NCBI RefSeq assembly: GCF_014207745.1
Contig: NZ_JACHJB010000002.1
Coordinates: 2,790,001-2,854,000 of the forward strand
Source: Nonomuraea muscovyensis
GTDB taxonomy: Bacteria; Actinomycetota; Actinomycetes; Streptosporangiales; Streptosporangiaceae
Direction: 5' to 3'
Length of the DNA: 64,000 nucleotides
Shown here: positions 54,778 through 63,260 of the stretch, piece after piece
How the letters are laid out: the number at the start of each line of letters is the position of its first letter
Numbering within the stretch: the stretch's first letter is position 1
Notes under the pieces: model-generated
Told to the model about the DNA's origin: nothing
The model's database searches: none
The model's input: only the letters and a program-made list of their open reading frames with translations
Program-made: the position numbers and the translations under genes

Positions 54778-56394
54778 GTGAGATCGGGAGTGAAGATCCA
54801 TGAGGCGTCGCTGACCCGGGCCGCGCGGGACCTGAGGGAGGCCACCGAGCTGTTCGGGCGGCACACCGAGACGTTGCTGGCGGTCACCGCCGGCGGCGGA
54901 CGCTCGCCCTGGGGGGTCGGCGTCGTCAGCATGGCCATGGACCAGGTCAACGAGCTGCTCGGCACGGCCTGCCGTCACCTGCACGCCAACCTCCACGGGA
55001 GCGGCGCGGGCTTTCAGACGATGGCCGACCTGCACGCCACCGCCCGGGGCTCCGCCCTGGCCACCGTTCTCGCGCTGGACGGCGTCGTGGATCCGGCCAC
55101 GAGCGCGACCCGCTTCGCGAACTCCGACCGGGTACCGGACTCGTCCGGCCGCGTGCCGGTCGAAGCGCGCGGGGCCGCACCGGCTACGGCCGACCAGGAG
55201 CACGGCCTGATGCTCCCGCCGAGCCTGGAGACCGCCTTCGCGATGCTGGGCGTGCCGTGGCCCACCCAGGACGAGGGCCGGTTACGCGCGTGCGCCGTGG
55301 CCTACCGGGCCTGCGCCGGCGCGCTCACCACAGAGATCATCCCCCTCGCCCACCACGCCGTCGGGCACGCCAGGGTGAACAACGCGGGGGACGCCATCGA
55401 GACCGCCATCGCGTTCTGGGCCGGCTACCACCACGAGGGTGACGACTCCGGGCACCTGTCCAGCCTCGCCGCCGCGCTGGACGCCCTGGCGGACTTCCAC
55501 GACCTGTCCGCCCGCTTCGTCGCGGGCGTCAAACGGTTCCTGCTCGTGCTGGCGAGCCTCGTGGCCGCCGCGCTGGTGTGGGCCGCGATGGCGACCGTCC
55601 TCGGCGGCGGGATCGGCGCGCTGAACGCGCGGGCGGTGATCGCCGGGCTGCGGGGCATCGCCAAGCGCTTCGTGACCGCCTTCCGTCGCCGGCTCGAACA
55701 GCTCCTCGGCCACGCCGTGGTCCGCGGCGTCCAGGCCCGCCTGCGCCGGATTCTCGCCGCCCGGAGCCCCCGCGCCACCGCCACCGCGCAGCGGGCCGCC
55801 ACGCCGGCGCGAGCGGGGACCGCTGCACCACCGGACGTTCCCACGGCGACACCCCCGGTCGCGCAGCGGACGGCACCACCCGAACCCCCAGACCCGACAC
55901 CCCCGCTCCCACAGCGGGCGGCACCACCCGAACCCCCGGACCCGACACCCCCGCTCGCGCAGCGCCCGACACCACCCGAACCCCGGGAACCGGCACCGCC
56001 GGTCGCGCAGGAGCCGCCCCCGCCGGTGGCCGTGCAGGCGACACCGCCCAGCGCCGGGACGGCCTCCCCGTACCGCTTCGAGCCGACCGATCCGCCCGCG
56101 GGGCAGTACAGCCAGGAGAAGATAGCGCGCATCCGGGAGAACATGACGCGGGACGGGTGGGTGGGCCGCGCCATCTTCGTGGTGCACCACGAAGGCCGGA
56201 TGTTCGTCGTCGACGGCAATCATCGCCTGCGGGCGTCGGAGGGTGTGCTGGACGAGATCCCGTTCAAGGAGGTGCAGCTGCCCTTCCTGGGCTACCGGCA
56301 CATGAGGGACGTGCTGGAGGGCTGGGACATGAACAAGAGGATGCTGCCGGACTGGATGAGGGAGCGAGGCGCGCACGGCCCGGGCGACGGCTGA
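54778..56394 (+). CDS. Putative type VII-secreted polymorphic toxin with ParB-like C-terminus
   Basis: 538 residues. N-terminal WXG100-like helical hairpin (about 1-95, PWGVG turn). Then a CpnT-type WXG100_2 domain (about 145-235, LGVPWPTQDEGRLRACAVAYR). Hydrophobic helices at about 254-282. A Pro-rich linker of three 16-residue repeats (358-405). Then a ParB/Srx-like domain (about 431-520) with VVDGNHRLRAS, the Asp-Gly-x-His-Arg core. This head-linker-toxin order is typical of polymorphic toxins exported by type VII systems. No adjacent immunity gene is evident. The start is GTG 54778 or 54790. TTA codon at 55282-55284. Confidence 0.78.
   Translation: MRSGVKIHEASLTRAARDLREATELFGRHTETLLAVTAGGGRSPWGVGVVSMAMDQVNELLGTACRHLHANLHGSGAGFQTMADLHATARGSALATVLALDGVVDPATSATRFANSDRVPDSSGRVPVEARGAAPATADQEHGLMLPPSLETAFAMLGVPWPTQDEGRLRACAVAYRACAGALTTEIIPLAHHAVGHARVNNAGDAIETAIAFWAGYHHEGDDSGHLSSLAAALDALADFHDLSARFVAGVKRFLLVLASLVAAALVWAAMATVLGGGIGALNARAVIAGLRGIAKRFVTAFRRRLEQLLGHAVVRGVQARLRRILAARSPRATATAQRAATPARAGTAAPPDVPTATPPVAQRTAPPEPPDPTPPLPQRAAPPEPPDPTPPLAQRPTPPEPREPAPPVAQEPPPPVAVQATPPSAGTASPYRFEPTDPPAGQYSQEKIARIRENMTRDGWVGRAIFVVHHEGRMFVVDGNHRLRASEGVLDEIPFKEVQLPFLGYRHMRDVLEGWDMNKRMLPDWMRERGAHGPGDG
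55849..56016 (+). repeat. In-frame 48-bp repeats in the toxin linker
   Basis: Units begin at 55849, 55897 and 55945, with a partial one at 55993. They encode TPPxxQRxxPPEPPDP 16-mers. Such length-variable Pro-rich linkers separate the targeting head from the toxin tip. Confidence 0.88.
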
Positions 56395-56573
56395 GCGTGG
56401 ATGATCGGCTCAGCCGCCATGAGGGGATGGTGACAAAGAGCACTGGCTGCTGGTCAGCCTGGCCGACATGCTCGGCCGGACTGTAGTTGCGTGACGGCCT
56501 CAGCGAGGCGCCGGCCCGCTCCGACCAGGAGGGGCGGCGCTTCGCGGTGGCCGGCGAGGAGGCGGGCTGACCG

Positions 56574-56825
56574 CTACCGCGCCATCCCGGCCATGACGCG
56601 GTCGACGATGCCGTCGCTGCCTTCCTGGCGGGCGCAGTGGGCGCAGCAGTACCAGTGCTCGCCCGACTGGACGCCGTGCCCGATGACCCTGGTGCCGCAG
56701 TGCTCGCAGATGGGCGCCATGGCCTGGATCGCGCACTGGAAGGAGTCGAAGGTGTGCACCGCGCCCTGCGCGTGCACGTCGAACGACATGTCGTAGTCGT
56801 TGCCACAGGTTTCGCAGACGGCCAT
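56574..56825 (-). CDS. Small Cys-rich zinc protein of unknown function
   Basis: 83 residues with VCETCGND, ICEHCGTR and YCCAHCAR: three CxxC-type knuckles, enough for one or two zinc sites. FDVHAQGAVHTFDSFQCAIQAM lies between them. The arrangement resembles small actinobacterial proteins annotated as hypothetical or zinc-ribbon. ATG 56825 has GAGGAG upstream. It lies 99 bp downstream of the stop of the MFS gene on the same strand. The preceding 180 bp after the toxin hold no gene I can support. Confidence 0.8.
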   Translation of the reverse strand: MAVCETCGNDYDMSFDVHAQGAVHTFDSFQCAIQAMAPICEHCGTRVIGHGVQSGEHWYCCAHCARQEGSDGIVDRVMAGMAR

Positions 56826-56924
56826 GGTGCTCTCCTCGGGCTGCGGGCTCGCGGGTGCCATACCCGGTCCCGTGCCCGGGTTGTCCCAACCGCTGCCCAT
56901 ATTCGGGCCAGGTGCCGAACAAGG

Positions 56925-58064
56925 TCAGGGGCGCAGCGCGCGGACCAGGAGCGGGAGGGCGAGCAGCCCGAGCAGGGCCAGGGCCGCCGGCAGGCCCTGC
57001 CAGGCGGCCAGCACGCCGACGAGGACCGGGCTGGCGACGAAGGCCGTGTAGGAGATGGCCGAGACGGCCGACACGAGCGTGCCTCCCGGGTCGTCGGCGG
57101 CGGCGCGGCTGAGCAGCGCCGGCACCACCGGGCCCAGGGCGAGGCCGGTGAGCGCGAAGCCCGCCAGGGAGACCGCCACCGGCCCGGGGCCCGTGCCGAG
57201 GCCGAAGCCCGGCCCGGCCGGCCCGCCCCAGCCTGCCAGGGCGATGCCCGCCCCGCCGCCCAGCCCGGCCACGAGGTAGAGGGCGCGCATCGGCACGGGA
57301 GGCAGCGCCTGGACGATCAGCCGGCCCGCGGTCAGTGCCGCCATGTACGCCGCGGGCGCCGCGCCCGCCAGCACGGCCGACGCCGCGCGGTGCTCCTCCA
57401 GCAGCAGCACCGACCACTGCTCCACCGCGTTCTCCACGACGAGCACGCAGGCGGCCAGCCCGCCCAGCACCACCGCGTGCGACCACCGGCGCCGACCTTC
57501 GCGGTGCCCGCCGGAGGCGGGGCCGCGGCCCATCGGCAGCCGCAGCAGGCCGGCCGCGGCGGCGACCGCCAGCAGGGCGACGGCCGCCAGCACCGCCTCC
57601 GTGCCGAGCCCGAGCTGGCGGGCCAGCCCGGTGGCCGGGGCGGCGAGGATGACGGCGACGGGGAAGGCCGCGTGCACCGGCTGGAACAGCCTGCGGCCGC
57701 TCTCCCGCTCGGCCCGGCCGGTGGCCAGGTTGAGGGCGACGTCGAGCGCGCCACTGGCGGCTCCGAGCAGCAGCAGCGTCACCGCGAACGCCGCCGGGGA
57801 CCGGGTCCACCCGATCGCCGCGACCGCGGCGGCGAAGAGCACCGTGACCCCGAGCAGGGCCTCGCGCTCCCTCCCCCGGGCCAGCCGGCCGGTCAGCGCC
57901 ATCGCCGGGATCGCCCCCACGGGCACGGCGGTCAGCGCGAACCCCAGCTCGGCCGTCGAGGCGCCGAGTTGGTCCTTGACCGCCGGCAGCAGCGCGGACC
58001 ACGCGCCCCAGAAGGCTCCCCAGGCCGCGCAGACCAGGATGAGCGGAGTGCCCCGATATTTCAC
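56925..58064 (-). CDS. MFS transporter
   Basis: 379 residues, about 12 hydrophobic segments. The loop after TM2 reads GRLARGREREALLG, a degenerate motif A, and GAASGALDVALNLATGRAERESGRRLFQPVHAAF is a clear MFS TM4-5 segment of the sugar/unknown-transporter type with a D-x-x-x-N core. Substrate unknown. GTG 58064 has GAGGGGAA upstream. Confidence 0.86.
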   Translation of the reverse strand: MKYRGTPLILVCAAWGAFWGAWSALLPAVKDQLGASTAELGFALTAVPVGAIPAMALTGRLARGREREALLGVTVLFAAAVAAIGWTRSPAAFAVTLLLLGAASGALDVALNLATGRAERESGRRLFQPVHAAFPVAVILAAPATGLARQLGLGTEAVLAAVALLAVAAAAGLLRLPMGRGPASGGHREGRRRWSHAVVLGGLAACVLVVENAVEQWSVLLLEEHRAASAVLAGAAPAAYMAALTAGRLIVQALPPVPMRALYLVAGLGGGAGIALAGWGGPAGPGFGLGTGPGPVAVSLAGFALTGLALGPVVPALLSRAAADDPGGTLVSAVSAISYTAFVASPVLVGVLAAWQGLPAALALLGLLALPLLVRALRP

Positions 58065-58131
58065 CGATTCCCCTCACGCGGTCGTCAGCCCATGGTAAAG
58101 ATCGACGATGCCATTCGACGGAAGGAGCACC

Positions 58132-58590
58132 GTGCTCACGCGTACGATCATCGCGGCCGCCCTGGTCGCCGGCGGGATCGCCGCCACGCCCGCCGCCGCC
58201 CACGCCGCCGCCCACGCCACGGCCGCCTACACCCCGGAGCAGGTCTGCGGCAAGGGCTTCCACCGCGTCAAGGACGGTCACCGGGCGATGAAGACGCGCA
58301 AGGGAACGGTATACGGGCACGTCTACCTCATGTACAGCAAGCGCAGCGGCAAGAACTGCGTGGCCGCGATCAAGACGCGCTGGGCCGGGGAGCGCACGGT
58401 CACCGGCGCACGGCTGGTGGTGAAGGGTGGCGGCAGGTCGGAGGACGTGCAGCGCTACCGCTACTACGCCGAGACCGGCCACGTCGACGGAAGCTGGAAG
58501 TGCGTGACGTACGAAGGCTGGACCCGTGACCCGGACAACAAGATCACGGCGTGGGGCGGCCGCACCTCCTGGGGCAACTGCCAGGGGTAG
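58132..58590 (+). CDS. Small secreted Cys-containing protein
   Basis: 152 residues. GTG 58132 has GGAAGGAG 3-9 nt upstream, and a Sec signal peptide follows (TRTIIAAALVAGGIAATPAAAHA). The mature part is about 110 residues, basic and aromatic, with four Cys (VCGKGF, NCVAAI, KCVTYE, NCQG) that probably form two disulfides. It may be related in style to the broken gene at 688. Function unknown; small proteins of this form are common in actinomycete secretomes. Confidence 0.82.
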   Translation: MLTRTIIAAALVAGGIAATPAAAHAAAHATAAYTPEQVCGKGFHRVKDGHRAMKTRKGTVYGHVYLMYSKRSGKNCVAAIKTRWAGERTVTGARLVVKGGGRSEDVQRYRYYAETGHVDGSWKCVTYEGWTRDPDNKITAWGGRTSWGNCQG

Positions 58591-58665
58591 CGGCGAGGTT
58601 GTCACATCCGGCGGGGCTGTCCCGTCCTTGGCTCGGTACGACATCCCGACTCAAGGAGGTTCACG

Positions 58666-59112
58666 ATGAGCCCACGGCTCAACGTGGCGGAACTCGCCCC
58701 CGAGGCGTTCAAGTCCTTCCTCGCCGTGGAGGGCTTCCTGGCCGGCAGCGGCGTGCCGCACGGCACGATCGAGCTGCTCAAGCTCCGGGTCAGCCAGATC
58801 AACGGCTGCGCGTTCTGCGTGGACATGCACAGCCGCGACCTGCAGGGGAGCGGCGAGAGCGACCAGCGGATCTGGTCGGTGGCGGCCTGGCGGGAGGCGA
58901 CCTGCTACACCCCGGCGGAGCGGGCCGCGCTCGCGCTGGCGGAGGAGGCGACCCGGCTGGCCGACCGGGTGGCCGTGCCCGACGAGGTGTGGCAGGAGGC
59001 GGCCGGGCACTACGACGACGAGCAGCTCGCGACGCTCGTGGTCGCGATCGCCATGATCAACGCCTGGAACCGGATCGCCGTCCCGACCCGCCAGGTGCCG
59101 GCGGGCGCGTAG
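58666..59112 (+). CDS. Carboxymuconolactone-decarboxylase-family protein (AhpD-like)
   Basis: 148 residues. The redox motif NGCAFCVDMHSRDL is the CxxC...H pattern of AhpD-like alkylhydroperoxidases, and the closing ATLVVAIAMINAWNRIAV helix is also conserved. It likely reduces peroxides or acts as a disulfide reductase. ATG 58666 has AAGGAGG upstream at the standard distance. Confidence 0.9.
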   Translation: MSPRLNVAELAPEAFKSFLAVEGFLAGSGVPHGTIELLKLRVSQINGCAFCVDMHSRDLQGSGESDQRIWSVAAWREATCYTPAERAALALAEEATRLADRVAVPDEVWQEAAGHYDDEQLATLVVAIAMINAWNRIAVPTRQVPAGA

Positions 59113-59171
59113 CGAGACGTCCGGCACACGATTTCCCTGCCGAGTCTCTTCTTACACTGGCCTTACGGATG

Positions 59172-59183
59172 TATCTGTAGATA
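59172..59183. promoter_or_regulatory. AT-rich inverted repeat and -10-like box before a small gene
   Basis: TATCTGTAGATA is a 5+2+5 inverted repeat; TAGATA within it resembles a -10 hexamer. It lies 33 bp before the TTG start of the 56-residue ORF, in the only AT-rich stretch of this region. Confidence 0.4.
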
Positions 59184-59216
59184 ACTTTGGTAACAGCAAC
59201 ATCACGGGGGGCTCCA

Positions 59217-59387
59217 TTGAAGAGGCTGGCGGTGGTGTCACCGCATGTCGTCAGGCACAAGGTTCGTGACATCCGTTCGGCCGGCCGCCGCAGGCCCGCA
59301 CCCCCCGATCCCAAGGTCGTCGACCTGCGCGCCTACACCGGTCGCAACGTGATCCGCTTCCCCGGCGGGCCGACGCCCGCCGCCTAG
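59217..59387 (+). CDS. Small basic protein of unknown function
   Basis: 56 residues starting at TTG 59217 with GGGGGG 6 nt upstream. The sequence is basic, Pro-rich and hydrophilic, ending LRAYTGRNVIRFPGGPTPAA. No membrane or signal segment, no recognised family. Support comes from the AT-rich promoter-like upstream region, the strong terminator right after it, and typical codon use. It could be a leader or regulatory peptide. Confidence 0.5.
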   Translation: MKRLAVVSPHVVRHKVRDIRSAGRRRPAPPDPKVVDLRAYTGRNVIRFPGGPTPAA

Positions 59388-59394
59388 CGACCGA

Positions 59395-59431
59395 ACGGCC
59401 CGCGTTCCCCCTTCACGGGGGCGCGGGCCGT
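59395..59431 (+). terminator. Strong terminator hairpin after the small gene
   Basis: ACGGCCCGCG pairs perfectly with CGCGGGCCGT, with a further CCCC/GGGG pair inside. It can also serve the convergent PPOX gene that ends at 59445. Confidence 0.8.
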
Positions 59432-59444
59432 CGTCCGTCCGCCG

Positions 59445-60065
59445 TCAGGCGTAGAGCTGATTGGCGTAGGAGTCGCCGTAGTACGCCTCGAGCCGCTCGA
59501 TCGGCTCCTCGACCTGCTGCACCTCCTTGACCAGCGCCGCGTGCGAGGGCAGCGGGTCGGGGCCCCAGCGGTCGGGCCGCCACAGCGAGGAGCGCATGAA
59601 GGCCTTGGCGCAGTGGAAGAAGATCTGGTCGATCTCCACGACGATCGCCAGGTGCGGACGGTGGCCCTTGACGATCATCTCGTCGAAGAACGGGGCGTCG
59701 CGCAGGAGCCGGGCGCGACCGTTGATCCGCAGGGTCTCGTTGCGGCCGGGGATCAGGAACAGCAGCCCGACGTGCGGGTTGCGCAGGATGTTGTGGAAGC
59801 CATCGGCCCTGCGGTTGCCGGGCCGGTCGGGGATGGCGATCGTGCTGTCGTCGATGACGTACGTGAAGCCGGCGGGGTCGCCCTTCGGCGACACGTCACA
59901 GCCGCCCTCCGCGTCGGAGGTGGCGATCAGGCAGAACGGCGAGGCGGCCAGCCACTGCCGGTCCCGCTCGTGCAGCCGGGGCCGCTCCTTGGTGGCCGCG
60001 CGCGGCTTGACCTCGCCCAGCAGCTCCCGCAACTCGGTCTCGGACCCGATTTCCACCCAGCTCAT
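59445..60065 (-). CDS. Pyridoxamine-5'-phosphate-oxidase-like (PPOX) flavin-fold protein
   Basis: 206 residues. FCLIATSDAEGGCDVSPKGDPAGF and RADGFHNILRNPHVGLLFLIPGRNETLRINGRARL are the usual strands of an FMN-binding split barrel of the MSMEG_1061/PPOX group. Oxidase or reductase activity with FMN is expected; true PNPOx function is unlikely. The upstream HxlR gene is on the same strand, and its product may control this enzyme. Confidence 0.87.
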   Translation of the reverse strand: MSWVEIGSETELRELLGEVKPRAATKERPRLHERDRQWLAASPFCLIATSDAEGGCDVSPKGDPAGFTYVIDDSTIAIPDRPGNRRADGFHNILRNPHVGLLFLIPGRNETLRINGRARLLRDAPFFDEMIVKGHRPHLAIVVEIDQIFFHCAKAFMRSSLWRPDRWGPDPLPSHAALVKEVQQVEEPIERLEAYYGDSYANQLYA

Positions 60066-60097
60066 ACGATCTCCCTTCGAAGTCCGGCCCCATCTTG

Positions 60098-60619
60098 TCA
60101 GGGGAGCGGGTCCAGCATCCGGTGGGGCACCCGCAGGGCCGCGCTGACCGGGTCGTCGCGGAGGTGCTCCAGGCCCGGGCCTGGCCGTACCTCCACCTCC
60201 TCGACCGGCACCTGCCCGGCACCGCAGCCGGAGCAGGTGGCGGCCCGGTCGAGCCGGCCGCCGCAGGCCGCGTGGAAGAACAGCCGGCGCGGGCCGGTGC
60301 GGGTGAGGTGGCGCTCGCCCCAGTGCGACAGGGCCAGCAGGGGCAGCCACAGCTCGCGGCCGGTCTCGGTGAGGACGTACTCGTCGCGCGGCGGGGTGTC
60401 CTGGTAGCGGCGCCGGTCGAGCACGCCGGCCTCGACCAGGGTGGTCAGCCGCTGCGACAGGACGGCCCGGGGGATGTCGAGGTGGGCCAGGAAGTCGCCG
60501 TAGCGGCGCACGCCGTACAGGGCGTCGCGGACGACGAGCATCGTCCACCGCTCGCCGATCAGCTCCAGGGCCTTGGCCAGCGAGCAGTCCTGGCCGTCGT
60601 AGTTCTTGCCGAGCGCCAT
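60098..60619 (-). CDS. HxlR-family redox/drug-responsive regulator
   Basis: 173 residues. CSLAKALELIGERWTMLVVRDALYG is the HxlR entry with the conserved Cys at the start and the E-R-W-T motif. The winged helix follows (FLAHLDIPRAVLSQRLTTLVEAGVL), with DTPPRDEYVLTETGREL. The C-terminal ~65 residues add a CxxCGAG motif, perhaps metal- or redox-sensing. Divergent from the MFS gene at 60665, with two matching inverted repeats between them. Confidence 0.9.
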   Translation of the reverse strand: MALGKNYDGQDCSLAKALELIGERWTMLVVRDALYGVRRYGDFLAHLDIPRAVLSQRLTTLVEAGVLDRRRYQDTPPRDEYVLTETGRELWLPLLALSHWGERHLTRTGPRRLFFHAACGGRLDRAATCSGCGAGQVPVEEVEVRPGPGLEHLRDDPVSAALRVPHRMLDPLP

Positions 60620-60631
60620 GCACCCACCTTA

Positions 60632-60646
60632 GTTCATTCACCGAAC
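60632..60646. promoter_or_regulatory. HxlR operator candidate 1
   Basis: GTTCATTCACCGAAC is an inverted repeat (GTTC...GAAC). It lies 13 bp upstream of the HxlR start and shares its outer bases and GTTCA.T.AC.GAAC pattern with operator 2. Confidence 0.65.
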
Positions 60647-60664
60647 CGTGGTACCGTCCCGTCC

Positions 60665-62008
60665 ATGAGTTCAATGACTGAACTGACCAGGCGACCGGGG
60701 ACGACGCTGGCCGTGGCGTCCGCCGCGCCCCTGCTGGTGCTGACCGCCTTCACCGCGCCGATGGTCACGCTGCCCGACACGGCACGGGCGCTCGGCGCCG
60801 GGCCGACGGGCCCGGTGTGGATCCTCGGCTCGATCGCGCTGGGGCTGTCGGCGCTGCTGCTGGTGTCAGGCGGACTGGCCGACGACCACGGACGCCGGCG
60901 CGTGCTCGTGGCCGGGTCGGCGGTCCTCGCGGTGGCGAGTGCGGCGGTGGCGCTCAGCACGTCCGTGCCGGTGTTCGTGGTGGCGCGTTTCGCGCAGGGC
61001 GGCGCGGGGGCGGCGATGCTCGCGGCGAGCCTCGGACTGGTCGGCCACGCCTATCCGGCGGGTCGTGACCGGGTGCGGGCGACCGGCAGGTACGGGGCGA
61101 TGATCGGGCTGGGCACCGCGGTGGGCCCGCTGCTGTCCGGGGCGCTGGCCGCGGCGGCGAGCTGGCGGGCGATCCACTGGCTGACGGCCGTCTCGGCGCT
61201 GGCACTCGCGGTCGTGGCGGCCCGCAGGCTGGCGGAGTCGCGCTCGGCCGATCCGCGCCGGCTCGACCTGCCCGGGGTCATGCTGTTCGGCCTGGGCGTG
61301 ACGGCGCTGGTCGCGGGGGTGACCGAGGGGCGTCTCGGCTGGTCGCGCCCGGTCGTGGTCGGGGCCTTGGCGCTGGCGGCCGTACTGGTCGCGGCGTTCG
61401 TGGCGGTGGAGCGCGGCCGACCGCAGCCGCTGCTCGACCTGGGGCTGTTCCGGCGGCCGGTGTTCCTCGTGGCGACGGGCGGGGCGCTGGTGGTCGGGGC
61501 GGCGATCGTCGGGTTGCTCGCCTACCTGCCGACCGTGTTGCAGCAGGCGCACGGGCTGACGCCGCTGCAGACGAGCCTGCTGTTCGGTCTCTGGTCGGTG
61601 CTCTCGTTCGCCGGGTCGCTGCTGGGCGGGCGGCTGCGGCTCGGCTCGGCCGCGCGCCTGGCGACCGGGCTCGCCCTCACCGCGGCCGGTTTCGCGGCGC
61701 TGCTGGGCGTCGGCTCGCTGTTCCGGCTCGACCTCGTCCTCACCGGGCTCGCGGTGAGCGGGGTCGGGTCGGGGCTGATCAACTCCTCGATCACGCACCT
61801 GGCGATCGAGAGCGTGCCGGCGCACCGGGTGAGCATGGGCTCGGGGGTCAACAACACCGCCCGCTACGTGGGCAGCTCGCTCGGGGCGGCCGGCGTGGCG
61901 GGGGCCGTCGCGCAGTGGGGACCGGCGCAGGGGACGACCGTGGCGGTGGCCGCGTGCGTCGCGCTGACGGCGGCCATGGCGCTCGTGGCCCTGCTCACCC
62001 GTCGCTGA
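60665..62008 (+). CDS. MFS drug-resistance transporter (DHA2-like)
   Basis: 447 residues, about 14 hydrophobic segments. It opens after a short soluble stretch with LAVASAAPLLVLTAFTAPMVTLP. Motif A-like LADDHGRRRVLVAG and the TM5 motif C GTAVGPLLSGAL are visible. It belongs to the EmrB/QacA-like drug exporters. ATG 60665 or 60674 starts it; no SD is visible, so the mRNA may be leaderless. Expression is likely controlled by the divergent HxlR through the two operators. Confidence 0.87.
   Translation: MSSMTELTRRPGTTLAVASAAPLLVLTAFTAPMVTLPDTARALGAGPTGPVWILGSIALGLSALLLVSGGLADDHGRRRVLVAGSAVLAVASAAVALSTSVPVFVVARFAQGGAGAAMLAASLGLVGHAYPAGRDRVRATGRYGAMIGLGTAVGPLLSGALAAAASWRAIHWLTAVSALALAVVAARRLAESRSADPRRLDLPGVMLFGLGVTALVAGVTEGRLGWSRPVVVGALALAAVLVAAFVAVERGRPQPLLDLGLFRRPVFLVATGGALVVGAAIVGLLAYLPTVLQQAHGLTPLQTSLLFGLWSVLSFAGSLLGGRLRLGSAARLATGLALTAAGFAALLGVGSLFRLDLVLTGLAVSGVGSGLINSSITHLAIESVPAHRVSMGSGVNNTARYVGSSLGAAGVAGAVAQWGPAQGTTVAVAACVALTAAMALVALLTRR
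60669..60683. promoter_or_regulatory. HxlR operator candidate 2, inside the start of the MFS gene
   Basis: GTTCAATGACTGAAC is a GTTCA-N5-TGAAC inverted repeat. It overlaps codons 2-7 of the MFS gene, 37 bp from operator 1 (centre to centre). Binding here would block the MFS promoter or initiation. Confidence 0.65.
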
Positions 62009-62020
62009 GCAGGGCACGCG

Positions 62021-63118
62021 CTACCAGCGGCGGGCGCGCGCCATGACGTCGAGCAGCGCGTCACGCTCGGCGGCGAACCGGTCCGGGTCCACGCCCTCGC
62101 GCTCGGCCCGCAGGTGGAGCAGCGTGAGCTCGGTCGCCGCCTGCTGGTAGTCGCTCATCGCCCGGCCCAGGCCCTCGCCCCTGGCCCACTTCCGGGCGCG
62201 CCTGCGGCCGGGCAGCGAGCTCAGCATCGTGATGTCCTGCTCGGTGACCAGCCCGGTGGACCGGTACCAGGGCAGGTAGGCCCCCATCCGGCCGACGAGC
62301 TGCCGGCGCTCGCGCACCGTCACCACGACGAGCAGCACCAGCGCAGCCATGATGACCAGGTAGGCGCCGCCGAGCCAGGGCAGCGACTGCATCGAGGCGC
62401 CGCCGTTCCACAGCCCGTGCAGGACGACCGCCGCGAGGTAGCCGAGCGGGATCATGGCCAGCCGGGCGGGCCCGCGCCGGGTCAGGGCGTAGGCCACGCC
62501 GAGGCCGATCATCGAGGTGTAGACGGGGTGGCCGAGCGGGTCGATGAGCCCCCGGATCAGGAAGAGCTGCATCGTCGCGCCCATCCCGCCCTGCAGGTAC
62601 GCGCTCAGGTAGTAGCCGACGTTCTCCACGGCCGCGAAGCCGAGCCCGGCCAGGGAGGCGTACACGATGCCGTCGGTGAGCCCGTCGATCTCCCGCCTGC
62701 GGCGCAGGAGCAGCAGTAAGGCCGACCCCTTGAGCGCCTCCTCGATCACCGGCGCCAGGAACACGGTGCCCACCGCGTCGACCACCTGCGAGCCGTACCC
62801 GGCCCGCGCGAACAGCGCCTCGCCGGCCAGCGTGAGCCCGATCGCCAGCACGACCGCCACGCCCGCCCCCCACGCGAACGCGAACGCCAGGTGCAGGCGC
62901 GGCTCCGGCTCCAGCCGGTCGAGGGAGAGCACCGCGGCGAGCAGCACGGGCAGCGGCGCGACCGCCAGCAGCAGCGACAGGCCGAAGCCGACGGGCCCGC
63001 CGCCCGCCATGAAGATCCCGAGCACGACGACGGCCGCCAGGCTCGAGATCACCAGGCCGATCAGCAGGGCCTTGCTGGGCCGGTGGATCGGCAGCGCGGA
63101 CCGAAGGTGGACCGTCAT
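62021..63118 (-). CDS. PrsW-family intramembrane metalloprotease
   Basis: 365 residues, about nine membrane segments. The catalytic motifs are VIEEALKGSALLL (E-E-x-x-K), FAAVENVGYYLSAY and DPLGHPVYTSMIGLG with the H of motif 3. PrsW cleaves the anti-sigma factor RsiW in Bacillus (established); substrates in actinomycetes are unknown. The C-terminal ~80 residues are a soluble, basic extension. ATG 63118 has AAAGG 5-9 nt upstream. Confidence 0.9.
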   Translation of the reverse strand: MTVHLRSALPIHRPSKALLIGLVISSLAAVVVLGIFMAGGGPVGFGLSLLLAVAPLPVLLAAVLSLDRLEPEPRLHLAFAFAWGAGVAVVLAIGLTLAGEALFARAGYGSQVVDAVGTVFLAPVIEEALKGSALLLLLRRRREIDGLTDGIVYASLAGLGFAAVENVGYYLSAYLQGGMGATMQLFLIRGLIDPLGHPVYTSMIGLGVAYALTRRGPARLAMIPLGYLAAVVLHGLWNGGASMQSLPWLGGAYLVIMAALVLLVVVTVRERRQLVGRMGAYLPWYRSTGLVTEQDITMLSSLPGRRRARKWARGEGLGRAMSDYQQAATELTLLHLRAEREGVDPDRFAAERDALLDVMARARRW

Positions 63119-63260
63119 CGTCACGCCTTTCTCCCTGGGGCCTCCCACTATGGATCCGCGGCATCTACGGACGCTTGACGGCCGCTTGCGGGCCCCGATC
63201 CACCCGTGCGTTTCTGCGGAACGCCGGTACAGTGCCCGTAAAGAGGGAGGAAAATCACTA

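Noticed and set aside
56396..56573. Short coding-like stretch (SEAPARSDQEGRRFAVAGEEAG) after the toxin as an immunity gene
   Set aside because: No start or SD, only about 25 codons, no recognisable fold; may be chance or a remnant.
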